From positions 1 through 5,205 of the forward strand of contig CACZFE010000132.1 in NCBI GenBank assembly GCA_902780365.1: DNA of 5,205 nucleotides, written 5' to 3'. The position numbers were made by a program, and so were the translations under genes. This document shows positions 1-4,980 of this stretch, in pieces. The stretch comes from an uncultured Spirochaetales bacterium. Lineage in GTDB: Bacteria > UBP6 > UBA1177. The first letter of the stretch is position 1; each line of letters starts with the position of its first letter. A model generated the notes under the pieces. It searched no databases. It had not been told where the DNA came from and was given only the letters and a program-made list of their open reading frames with translations.

Positions 1-75
1 TTGATAGCAGTCGGTTTTGTTGCCGTAACATTAGGTACGATAGGGATGTTTCTTCCGCTTTCAGAAGAAAAATAG
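1..75 (+). pseudogene. truncated 5' fragment of the ybaN-like (DUF454) gene
   Basis: Positions 1-59 are identical to 640-698, which encode residues 6-25 of the intact DUF454 protein. Read in the same frame, the fragment gives the first membrane segment (ending MFLPL), then diverges at position 60 and continues S-E-E-K to a TAG stop at 73-75. Everything after residue 25, including the DUF454 signature, is missing. The fragment runs off the left edge, so its start and the true length of the repeat are unknown. It is either a remnant of a duplication or, if position 1 is a contig end, an assembly artefact. Confidence 0.6.
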
Positions 76-120
76 CGCAGGAATTTCAGGTTTTATCAGC
101 AGATTCGAGTTTTTCAGAAT

Positions 121-144
121 AAAAAAAACCGCCCTTTCGGGCGG
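121..144 (-). terminator. rho-independent terminator of rpsU
   Basis: On the minus strand a 6-bp all-GC stem (CCGCCC/GGGCGG) closes a GAAA tetraloop and is followed by eight T residues (128 down to 121). It lies about 20 nt past the rpsU stop codon, a classic placement for an intrinsic terminator. No plus-strand gene ends here. Confidence 0.93.
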
Positions 145-164
145 CTTGCAACCAAAAAAAGGAG

Positions 165-380
165 TTAACCTCTTTTTTTCTTCATGTTTTTTCTGCGTCT
201 TCTCTCCGCTTCTTCCTTTTTCAGGCGGTTACGGACTGACGGCGGCTCGTAATGACGGCGTTTTTTGATTTCTTTGTAAAGACCTTCGAGAGCCATTTTT
301 TTCTTGAGGATCTTTATCGCCTTCTCGAGATCGTCGGAAACATAAACCTCCAAAGGAGCGATGATTTTCTGTCTACGCAT
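165..380 (-). CDS. rpsU: 30S ribosomal protein bS21
   Basis: Encodes a 71-residue, extremely basic protein of the bS21 family. bS21 sits on the platform of the 30S subunit near the anti-Shine-Dalgarno end of 16S rRNA and helps translation initiation. Visible hallmarks are the N-terminal LEVYVSDDLEKAIKILKKK helix region (about residues 10-28), the conserved KKRRHYEPPSVRNR stretch (about 39-52) and a Lys/Arg-rich tail. Length equals the usual ~70 residues. A GTG four codons upstream (390-392) is in frame, but I chose ATG at 378-380 because an AAGGTGG Shine-Dalgarno ends about 6 nt before it and overlaps that GTG. The gene is monocistronic, with its own promoter and terminator, and is divergent from the ybaN-like gene. 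Confidence 0.95.
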   Translation of the reverse strand: MRRQKIIAPLEVYVSDDLEKAIKILKKKMALEGLYKEIKKRRHYEPPSVRNRLKKEEAERRRRKNMKKKRG

Positions 381-400
381 GGTTTTCACCACCTTTCATA

Positions 401-428
401 CTTCTGATTTGTTAATAACAACATGAAG
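401..428 (-). promoter_or_regulatory. hairpin in the rpsU 5' leader
   Basis: Contains a perfect 13-nt dyad, TTGTTA-A-TAACAA (409-421), flanked by CTTC (401-404) and GAAG (425-428), which can also pair after a small internal loop. With the predicted promoter, transcription would start near 429, placing this hairpin at the extreme 5' end of the mRNA just before the Shine-Dalgarno. It could stabilise the message, or act as a protein-binding operator. The structure is visible but the role is inference. Confidence 0.45.
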
Positions 429-435
429 CGCGGGA

Positions 436-463
436 ATTGTAGGCAAAAAAGTGCTTTTGTCAA
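436..463 (-). promoter_or_regulatory. sigma70-type promoter of rpsU
   Basis: On the minus strand a perfect -35 box TTGACA (463-458) is followed after 16 nt by TACAAT (441-436), a 5/6 match to the -10 consensus. Predicted start is about 429, giving a leader of roughly 50 nt before the rpsU ATG. This is a strong promoter, as expected for a ribosomal protein gene. Confidence 0.8.
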
Positions 464-535
464 GAATAAAAAGCAGATACGCACTTTGAAACTATGCAGA
501 TCCGCCTGATTTTTGCCGCAAAAACTAAAAAAGTA

Positions 536-563
536 TTGATAATAGGGAAACACTGACTACATT
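536..563 (+). promoter_or_regulatory. candidate promoter of the ybaN-like gene
   Basis: TTGATA (536-541) and TACATT (558-563) are separated by 16 nt, matching the -35 consensus at 5/6 and the -10 at 4/6. Start would be near 570, leaving about 55 nt of leader. It is the best plus-strand candidate I see between the divergent rpsU and ybaN-like genes, but the -10 is weak. Confidence 0.45.
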
Positions 564-624
564 TTTTCCCGCTGATTTGACTTTGCGTTCTGCAATAGTA
601 AATGTGGCGGGGCAGGAGGAGAAG

Positions 625-1014
625 TTGAAAAAACATATTTTGATAGCAGTCGGTTTTGTTGCCGTAACATTAGGTACGATAGGGATGTTTCTTCCGCTGA
701 TCCCGACTGTTCCGTTCCTTCTTCTTGCCGCATGGTGCTTTGCAGGTTCTTCGGAAAGATTCCACAAATGGCTTCTCAACCACAGACTTTTCGGTGAATA
801 TATCCGGAATTACAAGGAAAAGAAGGGGATGCTGCTCCGCCATAAAATACAGAGTCTCACGATATTATGGCTCGGGATCGGCTACTCCTTCTTCTTTGCT
901 ATGAAAGATATCGACCCTGACAAACTTTTTTACATACGGATATTCCTCGCTCTGGTTCTTGTCGGTGTTACGACTCATCTGCTGCTGCTGAAAACTGTAA
1001 AAAATGATAAATAA
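625..1014 (+). CDS. ybaN: DUF454 (YbaN-like) inner-membrane protein
   Basis: Encodes 129 residues resembling the DUF454/YbaN family of small inner-membrane proteins of unknown biochemical function. Hydrophobic segments are visible at about residues 5-24, 25-40, 76-93 and 103-122. The family signature is the P-L-I-P-T-V-P-F-LLL-A-WCFA run (24-40) followed by SSERFHKWLLNHRLFGEYI (42-60), a cytoplasmic-looking amphipathic part. I chose the TTG start at 625 because AGGAGG (614-619) sits 5 nt upstream. An in-frame extension to TTG at 577 is possible but lacks a Shine-Dalgarno and adds a polar N-terminus. Codons 6-25 are duplicated exactly at the left edge of the window. It converges with the ATPase gene, and no partner gene indicates a role. 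Confidence 0.87.
   Translation: MKKHILIAVGFVAVTLGTIGMFLPLIPTVPFLLLAAWCFAGSSERFHKWLLNHRLFGEYIRNYKEKKGMLLRHKIQSLTILWLGIGYSFFFAMKDIDPDKLFYIRIFLALVLVGVTTHLLLLKTVKNDK
640..698 (+). repeat. 59-bp exact direct repeat, right copy
   Basis: Identical to 1-59, in the same orientation. The match stops between 698 and 699 (g here, t at position 60). The right copy lies inside the intact ybaN-like gene, just after its start codon. The spacing between copies is 639 bp and the interval carries rpsU. Confidence 0.97.
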
Positions 1015-1137
1015 GAGACTTCCGGACTTAACCTGTTCTGAATCTGGTCCTCAAATTATCTAAACTGTCCAAGTAACAAACCATTCTCTAGTCCATCTTA
1101 TCCTTTATATCCTTAAACAGGCCGCAAAATCAGCTCT
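1015..1137. other. spacer between convergent genes, no feature recognised
   Basis: These 123 bp separate the stop codons of the ybaN-like gene and the ATPase gene. The plus strand is pyrimidine-rich towards the right. I see no convincing stem followed by a T-run on either strand, so how the two converging transcripts end is unclear. Confidence 0.6.
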
Positions 1138-2328
1138 TTACTTCCTTTCCAAATCCTTCATCAAAAGGAAGTCTTTGAGTTTCAAGTGGTCGATATTGCT
1201 GGTGGAATAGTCAATGTCGTCGTTCGTGACAATGATTTTCCTGTCCCTTTGCGTCAGAGAATCGAACGCACCGAGTTCCCGCTCATAAGTTTTTTCCTCG
1301 GCAATGCTGTATGCAACCTGAATGTAGTATCTTTGATTTTCCTTTTCGGCAATAAAATCAATTTCCTTTCCGCCGTTGTCAAAAACTGAGAGAGTATAGC
1401 CCATAAAAACGAGCTCGTTGTAGACGATATTCTCAAGATTGTGCGTCATGTCGAAGCGGTTGTCCCTGCACCGTATCGAATTGAGAGAAACATCGCAGTT
1501 GTAGATTTTTTTGCTTTGTTCGAGCTCTTTTTTCGCCTTTTTGGAATAGCGCGGGATTTCATCGATGATATAAGCGGCAGCAAGATAACTTATCCATTTC
1601 TGAACGGTGTTCGAAGTGCAGTCGATGCCGCAGCTTTTCATATAGTTCGAGATCGATTTTGCCGAATAAATCCTGGCATTTGAAATCAGCATAAAGTTCA
1701 CGAATTTTTTAAATTCGACAGATTTTCTTATGCCGTAGCGGTTGATAATGTCGTTTGAAACTATCGTCTCATCAAGTTCAGAAATATATCTTCTCGTTTC
1801 GCCGCTTCCGTTAAGTTCGAACCTTTTCGGAAAGCCGCCCCAGACAAGGTAGTCGGTAATCGTAAACTCTTTTTTGAGCTCTTCTGCATATTCGGAAAGT
1901 TCCTTGTATACAAACGGACGGATCCTGAACGCGACATATCTTCCGGAAAGTTCGCTTGTGAACTCTTTTGAAAGAAGTTTTGAATTTGAACCTGTGATAA
2001 AAACCGAACAGTTTTCGCGTCTCAGAGAGCGGCATGCAAATGCCCAGTCTTCGATTTCCTGAATTTCATCGAGAAAAACATAGCAGAGTCCTGTTTTTTT
2101 GTGCGAATTTACATAATCAACAATATCTTTCCAGCTTTCTATTGAAGAAGTTACCGCCCTGTCGTCAAAGTCGAGATAGACCACATTGTCGGAACGGAGC
2201 CTTATTTCTTCCATAATCTGTTCCAGAATCACCGACTTTCCGCATCTTCTGACACCAGTGATGATCTTTATAAGGTCGCTGTCGTAAAAACCACGGATTT
2301 CAGCGAGATATTTCTCTCTTTTTATCAT
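1138..2328 (-). CDS. AAA family ATPase with DUF4143 C-terminal domain
   Basis: Encodes 396 residues with the usual layout and length of the AAA_14/DUF4143 family. The N-terminal P-loop ATPase has Walker A GVRRCGKS (residues 25-32), Walker B YVFLDEIQ (83-90), a sensor-like FITGSNSKLLS (110-120) and a conserved SGRY segment with a possible arginine finger (R130). GGFPKRF (164-170) marks the linker to DUF4143. The C-terminal part (about 296-345) has LENIVYNEL, then GKEIDFIA and YYIQVAYS, resembling a PD-(D/E)XK nuclease core in which the usual E-x-K is replaced by Q-V, so it is probably non-cleaving. These proteins are common, often lineage-expanded, and their cellular task is unsettled. The ATG start has GGAGGAG (2342-2336) 7 nt upstream. 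The gene is divergent from fic. Confidence 0.92.
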   Translation of the reverse strand: MIKREKYLAEIRGFYDSDLIKIITGVRRCGKSVILEQIMEEIRLRSDNVVYLDFDDRAVTSSIESWKDIVDYVNSHKKTGLCYVFLDEIQEIEDWAFACRSLRRENCSVFITGSNSKLLSKEFTSELSGRYVAFRIRPFVYKELSEYAEELKKEFTITDYLVWGGFPKRFELNGSGETRRYISELDETIVSNDIINRYGIRKSVEFKKFVNFMLISNARIYSAKSISNYMKSCGIDCTSNTVQKWISYLAAAYIIDEIPRYSKKAKKELEQSKKIYNCDVSLNSIRCRDNRFDMTHNLENIVYNELVFMGYTLSVFDNGGKEIDFIAEKENQRYYIQVAYSIAEEKTYERELGAFDSLTQRDRKIIVTNDDIDYSTSNIDHLKLKDFLLMKDLERK

Positions 2329-2362
2329 GCCCGGACTCCTCCAAAAAAGAACCTATTGAGAA

Positions 2363-2390
2363 ATTTTACTTATTTTAGAAAAATTCGCAA
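2363..2390 (-). promoter_or_regulatory. candidate promoter of the ATPase gene
   Basis: On the minus strand TTGCGA (2390-2385) and TAAAAT (2368-2363) are 16 nt apart, matching the -35 at 4/6 and the -10 at 5/6. Transcription would start near 2356, about 28 nt before the ATG. The promoter lies within unit 1 of the 40-bp tandem array. The AT-richness of the region raises the chance of a coincidental match. Confidence 0.5.
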
Positions 2391-2440
2391 CACTATTGAG
2401 AATTTTTTCTTATTTCAGAAATTTTCTAAATGCTATTGAG

Positions 2441-2465
2441 AATTTTTCCCGAAATCGGAAAAATT
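2441..2465. repeat. 9-bp inverted repeat in unit 3 of array A
   Basis: AATTTTTCC (2441-2449) and GGAAAAATT (2457-2465) are perfect inverted repeats around a 7-nt loop. The structure is in a divergent promoter region, so a terminator is not expected. It may be a protein-binding dyad, or the reason unit 3 differs from units 1 and 2. Confidence 0.6.
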
Positions 2466-2480
2466 TTAAATAGGAGCCAA

Positions 2481-2535
2481 AAGATGTTTCGCTTTGCTCA
2501 ACATGACAGTCATTCTGAGCGGAGCGAAGAATCTT
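2481..2535. repeat. 55-nt palindromic intergenic repeat element
   Basis: Two 27-nt arms (2481-2507 and 2509-2535) are almost fully complementary. The inner 20 positions contain 16 Watson-Crick pairs, 2 G-T pairs and 2 mismatches, and the outer AAGAT/ATCTT pair perfectly. Core text TTCGCTTTGCTCA and TGAGCGGAGCGAAGAATCT resembles a palindromic spacer repeat seen in many unrelated bacterial genomes, often mistranslated as peptides such as ILRSAQND and VEQSETS. Both strings appear in its minus-strand translation. It is probably a non-autonomous, REP-like or MITE-like element. Confidence 0.8.
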
Positions 2536-2649
2536 AAGAAAACTCAAAAATTCGTGATTTTCTGAAATTTCTTTCCGAAAATTGACAAGAAAACTCAAAA
2601 ATTTGTTGATTTTTGAAATTTCTTAACTAAAATTAAGATGAAAACTCAA
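2536..2649 (-). repeat. array B: two and a partial 51-bp tandem repeat units
   Basis: Units at 2536-2586 and 2587-2637 match at 41 of 51 positions, both beginning AAGAAAACTCAAAAATT. A third copy is cut after 12 nt (2638-2649, one mismatch) where the Shine-Dalgarno of fic begins. On the minus strand the units read TTGAG-TTTTCTT and later ATTTCAGAAA, close to the TTGAG, TTTTTTCTT and ATTTCAGAAA segments of array A read on the plus strand. The two arrays may therefore be inverted relatives on either side of the palindrome. Confidence 0.75.
2606..2633 (+). promoter_or_regulatory. candidate promoter of the fic-ybaK operon
   Basis: TTGATT (2606-2611, 4/6) and TAAAAT (2628-2633, 5/6) are separated by 16 nt inside unit 2 of array B. 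Transcription would begin near 2640, after the upstream ATG at 2638, which favours the internal start at 2659. A second -35-like TTGACA at 2582-2587 lacks a good -10 at the right distance. Confidence 0.5.
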
Positions 2650-2654
2650 GGAGG
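2649..2654 (+). promoter_or_regulatory. Shine-Dalgarno that decides the fic start
   Basis: AGGAGG lies 4 nt before ATG 2659. An in-frame ATG at 2638 would put this Shine-Dalgarno inside the coding sequence, and its own upstream sequence is repeat DNA without a ribosome-binding site. Confidence 0.8.
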
Positions 2655-2658
2655 AGTG

Positions 2659-3786
2659 ATGGAAAACAGAGCAGGAAAAACAGTTAAGAATTTCAGCGGC
2701 GAAAGTGCATATTTTTCGTTTTATCCGAATCCGCTGCCGCCAGTTCCGGCGATTGAAGTTGATGCAGAAATGCTGAAGCTTCTAACTGAAGCCCATGAAA
2801 AACTGGCGGTTCTGAACAGTGTCGCCGACAGAATTCCCGATAGAAACCTTTTTATTTCGATGTATGTGCGGAAAGAGGCTCTTCTCTCGTCACAGATCGA
2901 AGGAACGCAGTGCACGCTTGACGACGTGCTTGATCCCGAAGCGGATGAAAACGCGAATGCCGATGTTTCGGATGTCGTAAATTATGTCCGCGCGATAAAT
3001 TTTTCGACCCAGAGGCTTGACGATCTTCCGCTTTGCAACAGGCTTATCCGTGAAACTCACGCAGTGCTCATGAAAAGTGTCCGCGGATGCGACAAAACTC
3101 CTGGAGAATTCCGTGTTTCGCAGAACTGGATCGGCGGAGCCGGCAGCACATTGAAAAACGCGAGATATATTCCGCCGAATCCGCATGATATGACGGAATG
3201 CATCTCTGATTTTGAAAAATTCATGAACGCCGACGACGGAATGGATCTGCTCGTCAAAGCGGCACTTCTGCACTACCAGTTTGAGACGATTCACCCGTTT
3301 CTTGACGGCAACGGCAGAATCGGAAGGCTTCTTATAACACTTTTTCTCATGCAGAATCAGGCAATATCCTCTCCGGTTCTTTATCTCTCGTATTTTCTGA
3401 AATCGAACCGCATCGAATACTACGACAGAATGGCGGAAGTCAGAAAAGCGGGCAATTACGAGCAGTGGGTCAAATTTTTTCTCCGAGGAATCGCCGAAAC
3501 AGCCGAAGACGCGACCGAAACAATCGACCGCTTAACTGCATTGCGGCAGAAAAACGAGGAAATCCTTGCTTCACCAAAATCGATCGAATTTCTGCGCTAC
3601 CTTGAGCAGAATCCGATTATCGAAACTAAAAAAACGGCTGCCGCCATGCACCTTTCATACAATACTGTCGCAAACTATATCTCAGCTTTCTGCGAAAAAG
3701 GGATCCTTAAACAGACCGCGAAATCTGGCAAATCAAGGATCTATTCCTACGAAAATTATCTGGAAATCCTGCGGAAAGGTATTTAA
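2659..3786 (+). CDS. fic: class II Fic protein adenylyltransferase with C-terminal winged helix
   Basis: Encodes 375 residues from ATG 2659. Fic enzymes transfer AMP from ATP onto hydroxyl side chains of target proteins. An N-terminal Fic_N helical region includes the inhibitory helix motif SSQIEG (residues 77-82), whose Glu81 normally blocks the ATP site. This marks class II, self-inhibited Fic proteins. The flap/target-docking region starts at GEFR (149-152). The catalytic motif HPFLDGNGRIGR (212-223) is intact, with His212 as the catalytic base. A winged-helix-like segment lies at about 321-353 (TKKTAAAMHLSYNTVANYI then a GIL wing), as in SoFic-type proteins, and may bind DNA or mediate dimers. 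All key residues are present, so it should be active once inhibition is relieved. The target is unknown. ybaK follows after 15 nt. Confidence 0.95.
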   Translation: MENRAGKTVKNFSGESAYFSFYPNPLPPVPAIEVDAEMLKLLTEAHEKLAVLNSVADRIPDRNLFISMYVRKEALLSSQIEGTQCTLDDVLDPEADENANADVSDVVNYVRAINFSTQRLDDLPLCNRLIRETHAVLMKSVRGCDKTPGEFRVSQNWIGGAGSTLKNARYIPPNPHDMTECISDFEKFMNADDGMDLLVKAALLHYQFETIHPFLDGNGRIGRLLITLFLMQNQAISSPVLYLSYFLKSNRIEYYDRMAEVRKAGNYEQWVKFFLRGIAETAEDATETIDRLTALRQKNEEILASPKSIEFLRYLEQNPIIETKKTAAAMHLSYNTVANYISAFCEKGILKQTAKSGKSRIYSYENYLEILRKGI

Positions 3787-3801
3787 CTTAGGAGTCATCA
3801 A

Positions 3802-4275
3802 ATGAAAAAGCCCGAAAAAACCAATGTTATGCGTGTTCTGGAGAGCAAAAAAATCTCCTACACCGCACATGAATACGAGCCTGACGCCACTTTGACAGGC
3901 GTTCAGATCGCCGCGATCTTAGGCGAAGACACATCCAATGTTTTCAAAACGCTCGTCACCCAGGGAAAAAGCGGCCAGCACTATGTTTTTGTGATCCCCG
4001 TCCACGCAGAACTTGACCTTAAGAAAGCGGCAAAAGCATCAGGCGAAAAATCGATCGAAATGATAAAACAGAAGGAGCTCCTTCCGCTCACCGGCTATGT
4101 CCACGGCGGCTGCTCTCCTATCGGAATGAAAAAACAGTTCCCGACATTCCTGCACATAACCGCGGAAAATCTTGAAAAAATCTATGTCAGCGCAGGAAAA
4201 GTCGGCTTTCAGGTCGAGCTTTCTCCGCTTGATCTCATCAGTGCAGCGGGATGCGTTCCGGCTGATATCGTGTGA
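3802..4275 (+). CDS. ybaK: YbaK/EbsC-family Cys-tRNA(Pro) deacylase
   Basis: Encodes 157 residues, the normal size for the family. YbaK hydrolyses cysteine mischarged onto tRNA(Pro) in trans, correcting an error of prolyl-tRNA synthetase. The sequence shows the family landmarks in order: KTNVMRVLESKKISY (6-20), FKTLV with the conserved lysine K49, YVFVIPVHAELDLKKAAKA (61-79), KELLPLTGYVHGGCSPIGMKK (91-111) with the GGCSPIG substrate loop, then VSAGKVGFQVELSPLDLI. ATG 3802 is preceded by AGGAG (3790-3794) at 7 nt. It starts 15 nt after the fic stop, so both are probably one transcript, an unusual pairing that may be chance. A shared repeat element begins 2 nt after its stop codon. Confidence 0.95.
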   Translation: MKKPEKTNVMRVLESKKISYTAHEYEPDATLTGVQIAAILGEDTSNVFKTLVTQGKSGQHYVFVIPVHAELDLKKAAKASGEKSIEMIKQKELLPLTGYVHGGCSPIGMKKQFPTFLHITAENLEKIYVSAGKVGFQVELSPLDLISAAGCVPADIV

Positions 4276-4277
4276 AG

Positions 4278-4328
4278 TTTTCACAAAACGGTTTTTTCGT
4301 CCAAAATCGGTCAGAATTGGACGAAAAA
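4278..4328 (+). repeat. 3' repeat element of ybaK: TTTTCACAAAA plus 12-bp inverted repeat
   Basis: TTTTCACAAAA (4278-4288) begins 2 nt after the ybaK stop and recurs directly after the yafQ stop. It is followed by a perfect 12-bp inverted repeat, TTTTTCGTCCAA (4293-4304) and TTGGACGAAAAA (4317-4328), with a 12-nt loop. The hairpin could terminate the fic-ybaK transcript, but no T-run follows the stem; the Ts are inside it. The same elements reappear in the same order downstream of yafQ. Confidence 0.75.
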
Positions 4329-4373
4329 CTGAGCGGCTGGATGAAAAGTCATTTTTCTATGACAAAATAGAGC

Positions 4374-4409
4374 TATTGTGTTGACAATAAACGAATATTG
4401 TGTATATTC
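4374..4409 (+). promoter_or_regulatory. candidate autoregulatory operator of the toxin-antitoxin operon
   Basis: A 17-nt dyad GAATAT-TGTGT-ATATTC (4393-4409) overlaps the -10 box. TATTGTGT occurs as a direct repeat at 4374-4381 and 4396-4403, 22 bp or two helical turns apart, and CAATA (4385-4389) is an inverted half-site of the first. RelB/DinJ-type antitoxins usually repress their own promoter by binding such half-sites, with the toxin as co-repressor. The binding itself is inferred. Confidence 0.6.
4381..4408 (+). promoter_or_regulatory. sigma70-type promoter of the toxin-antitoxin operon
   Basis: A perfect TTGACA (4381-4386) is followed after 16 nt by TATATT (4403-4408, 5/6). Start would be near 4415, giving an 18-nt leader that contains the GGAGG Shine-Dalgarno (4422-4426). 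The module thus has its own promoter, independent of fic-ybaK. Confidence 0.82.
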
Positions 4410-4432
4410 TAACCGAAAAACGGAGGTAAAAA

Positions 4433-4705
4433 ATGACTGCAACAAATTTAAACATCAGGACTGACAAAGCCGTAAAGGAAGAAGCTGACAGGATTTTTTC
4501 CGAACTCGGACTTAACATGACAACCGCAATCAATATGTTTCTGCGGACAACAATCCGTGAACACGGGATCCCGTTCGCGCTGAAGCTGAACGAACCGAAC
4601 GATGTTACAGCAGCCGCTATCGAGGAAGGCAGACGCATCGCAGCCGACAGCAGCGTTAAAGGCTATTCCAGCATGGATGAACTGAGAGCGGCATTGGAAG
4701 CATGA
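4433..4705 (+). CDS. dinJ: RelB/DinJ-family antitoxin
   Basis: Encodes 90 residues with the ribbon-helix-helix N-terminus typical of RelB/DinJ: strand ATNLNIRTD (3-11), helix KAVKEEADRIFSELG (12-26), turn LNMTTAINMFLRTTIREHGIPFAL (27-50). The C-terminal half (about 57-90, AAAIEEGRRIA and SSMDELRAALEA) is the helical toxin-binding part expected to wrap around and inhibit YafQ. The N-terminus should dimerise and bind the operator that overlaps its promoter. ATG 4433 has GGAGG 6 nt upstream. The stop codon TGA overlaps the toxin ATG in an ATGA, coupling translation of the pair. Antitoxin first, toxin second is the standard order. Confidence 0.93.
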   Translation: MTATNLNIRTDKAVKEEADRIFSELGLNMTTAINMFLRTTIREHGIPFALKLNEPNDVTAAAIEEGRRIAADSSVKGYSSMDELRAALEA

Positions 4706-4980
4706 AATACGAAGTCAAATTCACGAACCAGTTCAAGAAAGATCTGAAACTGGCAAAAAAACAAAACAGAAATTTGGACAAACTATTCGAAGTCGTGAAC
4801 ATTCTTGCCGAAGGCGGCACACTTGATGCGAAATACCGTGACCACGAACTTTCCGGCAACTACAAAGGGACGCGGGAATGCCACATCGAACCTGACTGGC
4901 TTTTGATATACGAAATCCAAAACGAAGTTCTCGTTCTTGTCCTTTATCGTGCAGGGACACATTCGGAGCTGTTCAAGTAA
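4702..4980 (+). CDS. yafQ: YafQ-family mRNA interferase toxin (RelE/ParE superfamily)
   Basis: Encodes 92 residues, the same length as E. coli YafQ. YafQ toxins enter the ribosomal A site and cut mRNA during translation, stopping growth when the antitoxin is degraded. Residues corresponding to the E. coli catalytic set (H50, H63, D67, H87) are all visible: H48 in RDHEL, H61 and D65 in ECHIEPDW, and H87 in AGTHSELF, with R83 also in the active-site region. F91 near the C-terminus is kept as well. It should therefore be active. ATG overlaps the antitoxin stop by 4 nt, and the ribosome-binding site is weak (GGAAG just upstream), so expression likely relies on translational coupling. A tandem repeat array starts at the base after its stop. 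Confidence 0.95.
   Translation: MKYEVKFTNQFKKDLKLAKKQNRNLDKLFEVVNILAEGGTLDAKYRDHELSGNYKGTRECHIEPDWLLIYEIQNEVLVLVLYRAGTHSELFK

Larger units (their letters stand above)
2353..2472 (+). repeat. array A: three 40-bp tandem repeat units
   Basis: CTATTGAG recurs at exactly 40-bp intervals (2353, 2393, 2433). Units 1 and 2 match at 31 of 40 positions. Unit 3 shares the first 15 positions or so with unit 2 and then diverges. The units are AT-rich and occupy the 5' side of the ATPase gene. This regular spacing resembles iterons, but no replication gene is present. Confidence 0.85.

Noticed and set aside
577..624. 16-residue N-terminal extension of the ybaN-like protein
   Set aside because: The upstream TTG lacks a Shine-Dalgarno, whereas the TTG at 625 has AGGAGG at proper spacing, and the shorter form starts right at the first membrane segment.
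1015..1137. Terminator between ybaN-like gene and ATPase gene
   Set aside because: Only distant short complementarities (CCTGTT and AACAGG, over 80 nt apart) were found, with no stem followed by a T-run.
2353..2472. Plasmid replication origin with iterons
   Set aside because: The 40-bp periodicity is iteron-like, but there is no replication initiator gene or DnaA-box cluster, and neighbouring rpsU points to a chromosome.
2410..2598. Minus-strand 62-codon reading frame across the spacer repeats
   Set aside because: Its translation includes ILRSAQND and VEQSETS, the tell-tale product of the palindromic repeat. It has no Shine-Dalgarno and is made of repeat DNA.
2353..2649. CRISPR array
   Set aside because: Units repeat along their whole length at 40 or 51 bp rather than as constant repeats with unique spacers. 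There are only two or three copies and no cas genes.
2890..3294. Minus-strand 134-codon frame inside fic
   Set aside because: It is fully antisense to the Fic catalytic core, shows no recognisable family and has no ribosome-binding site. It is a shadow frame.
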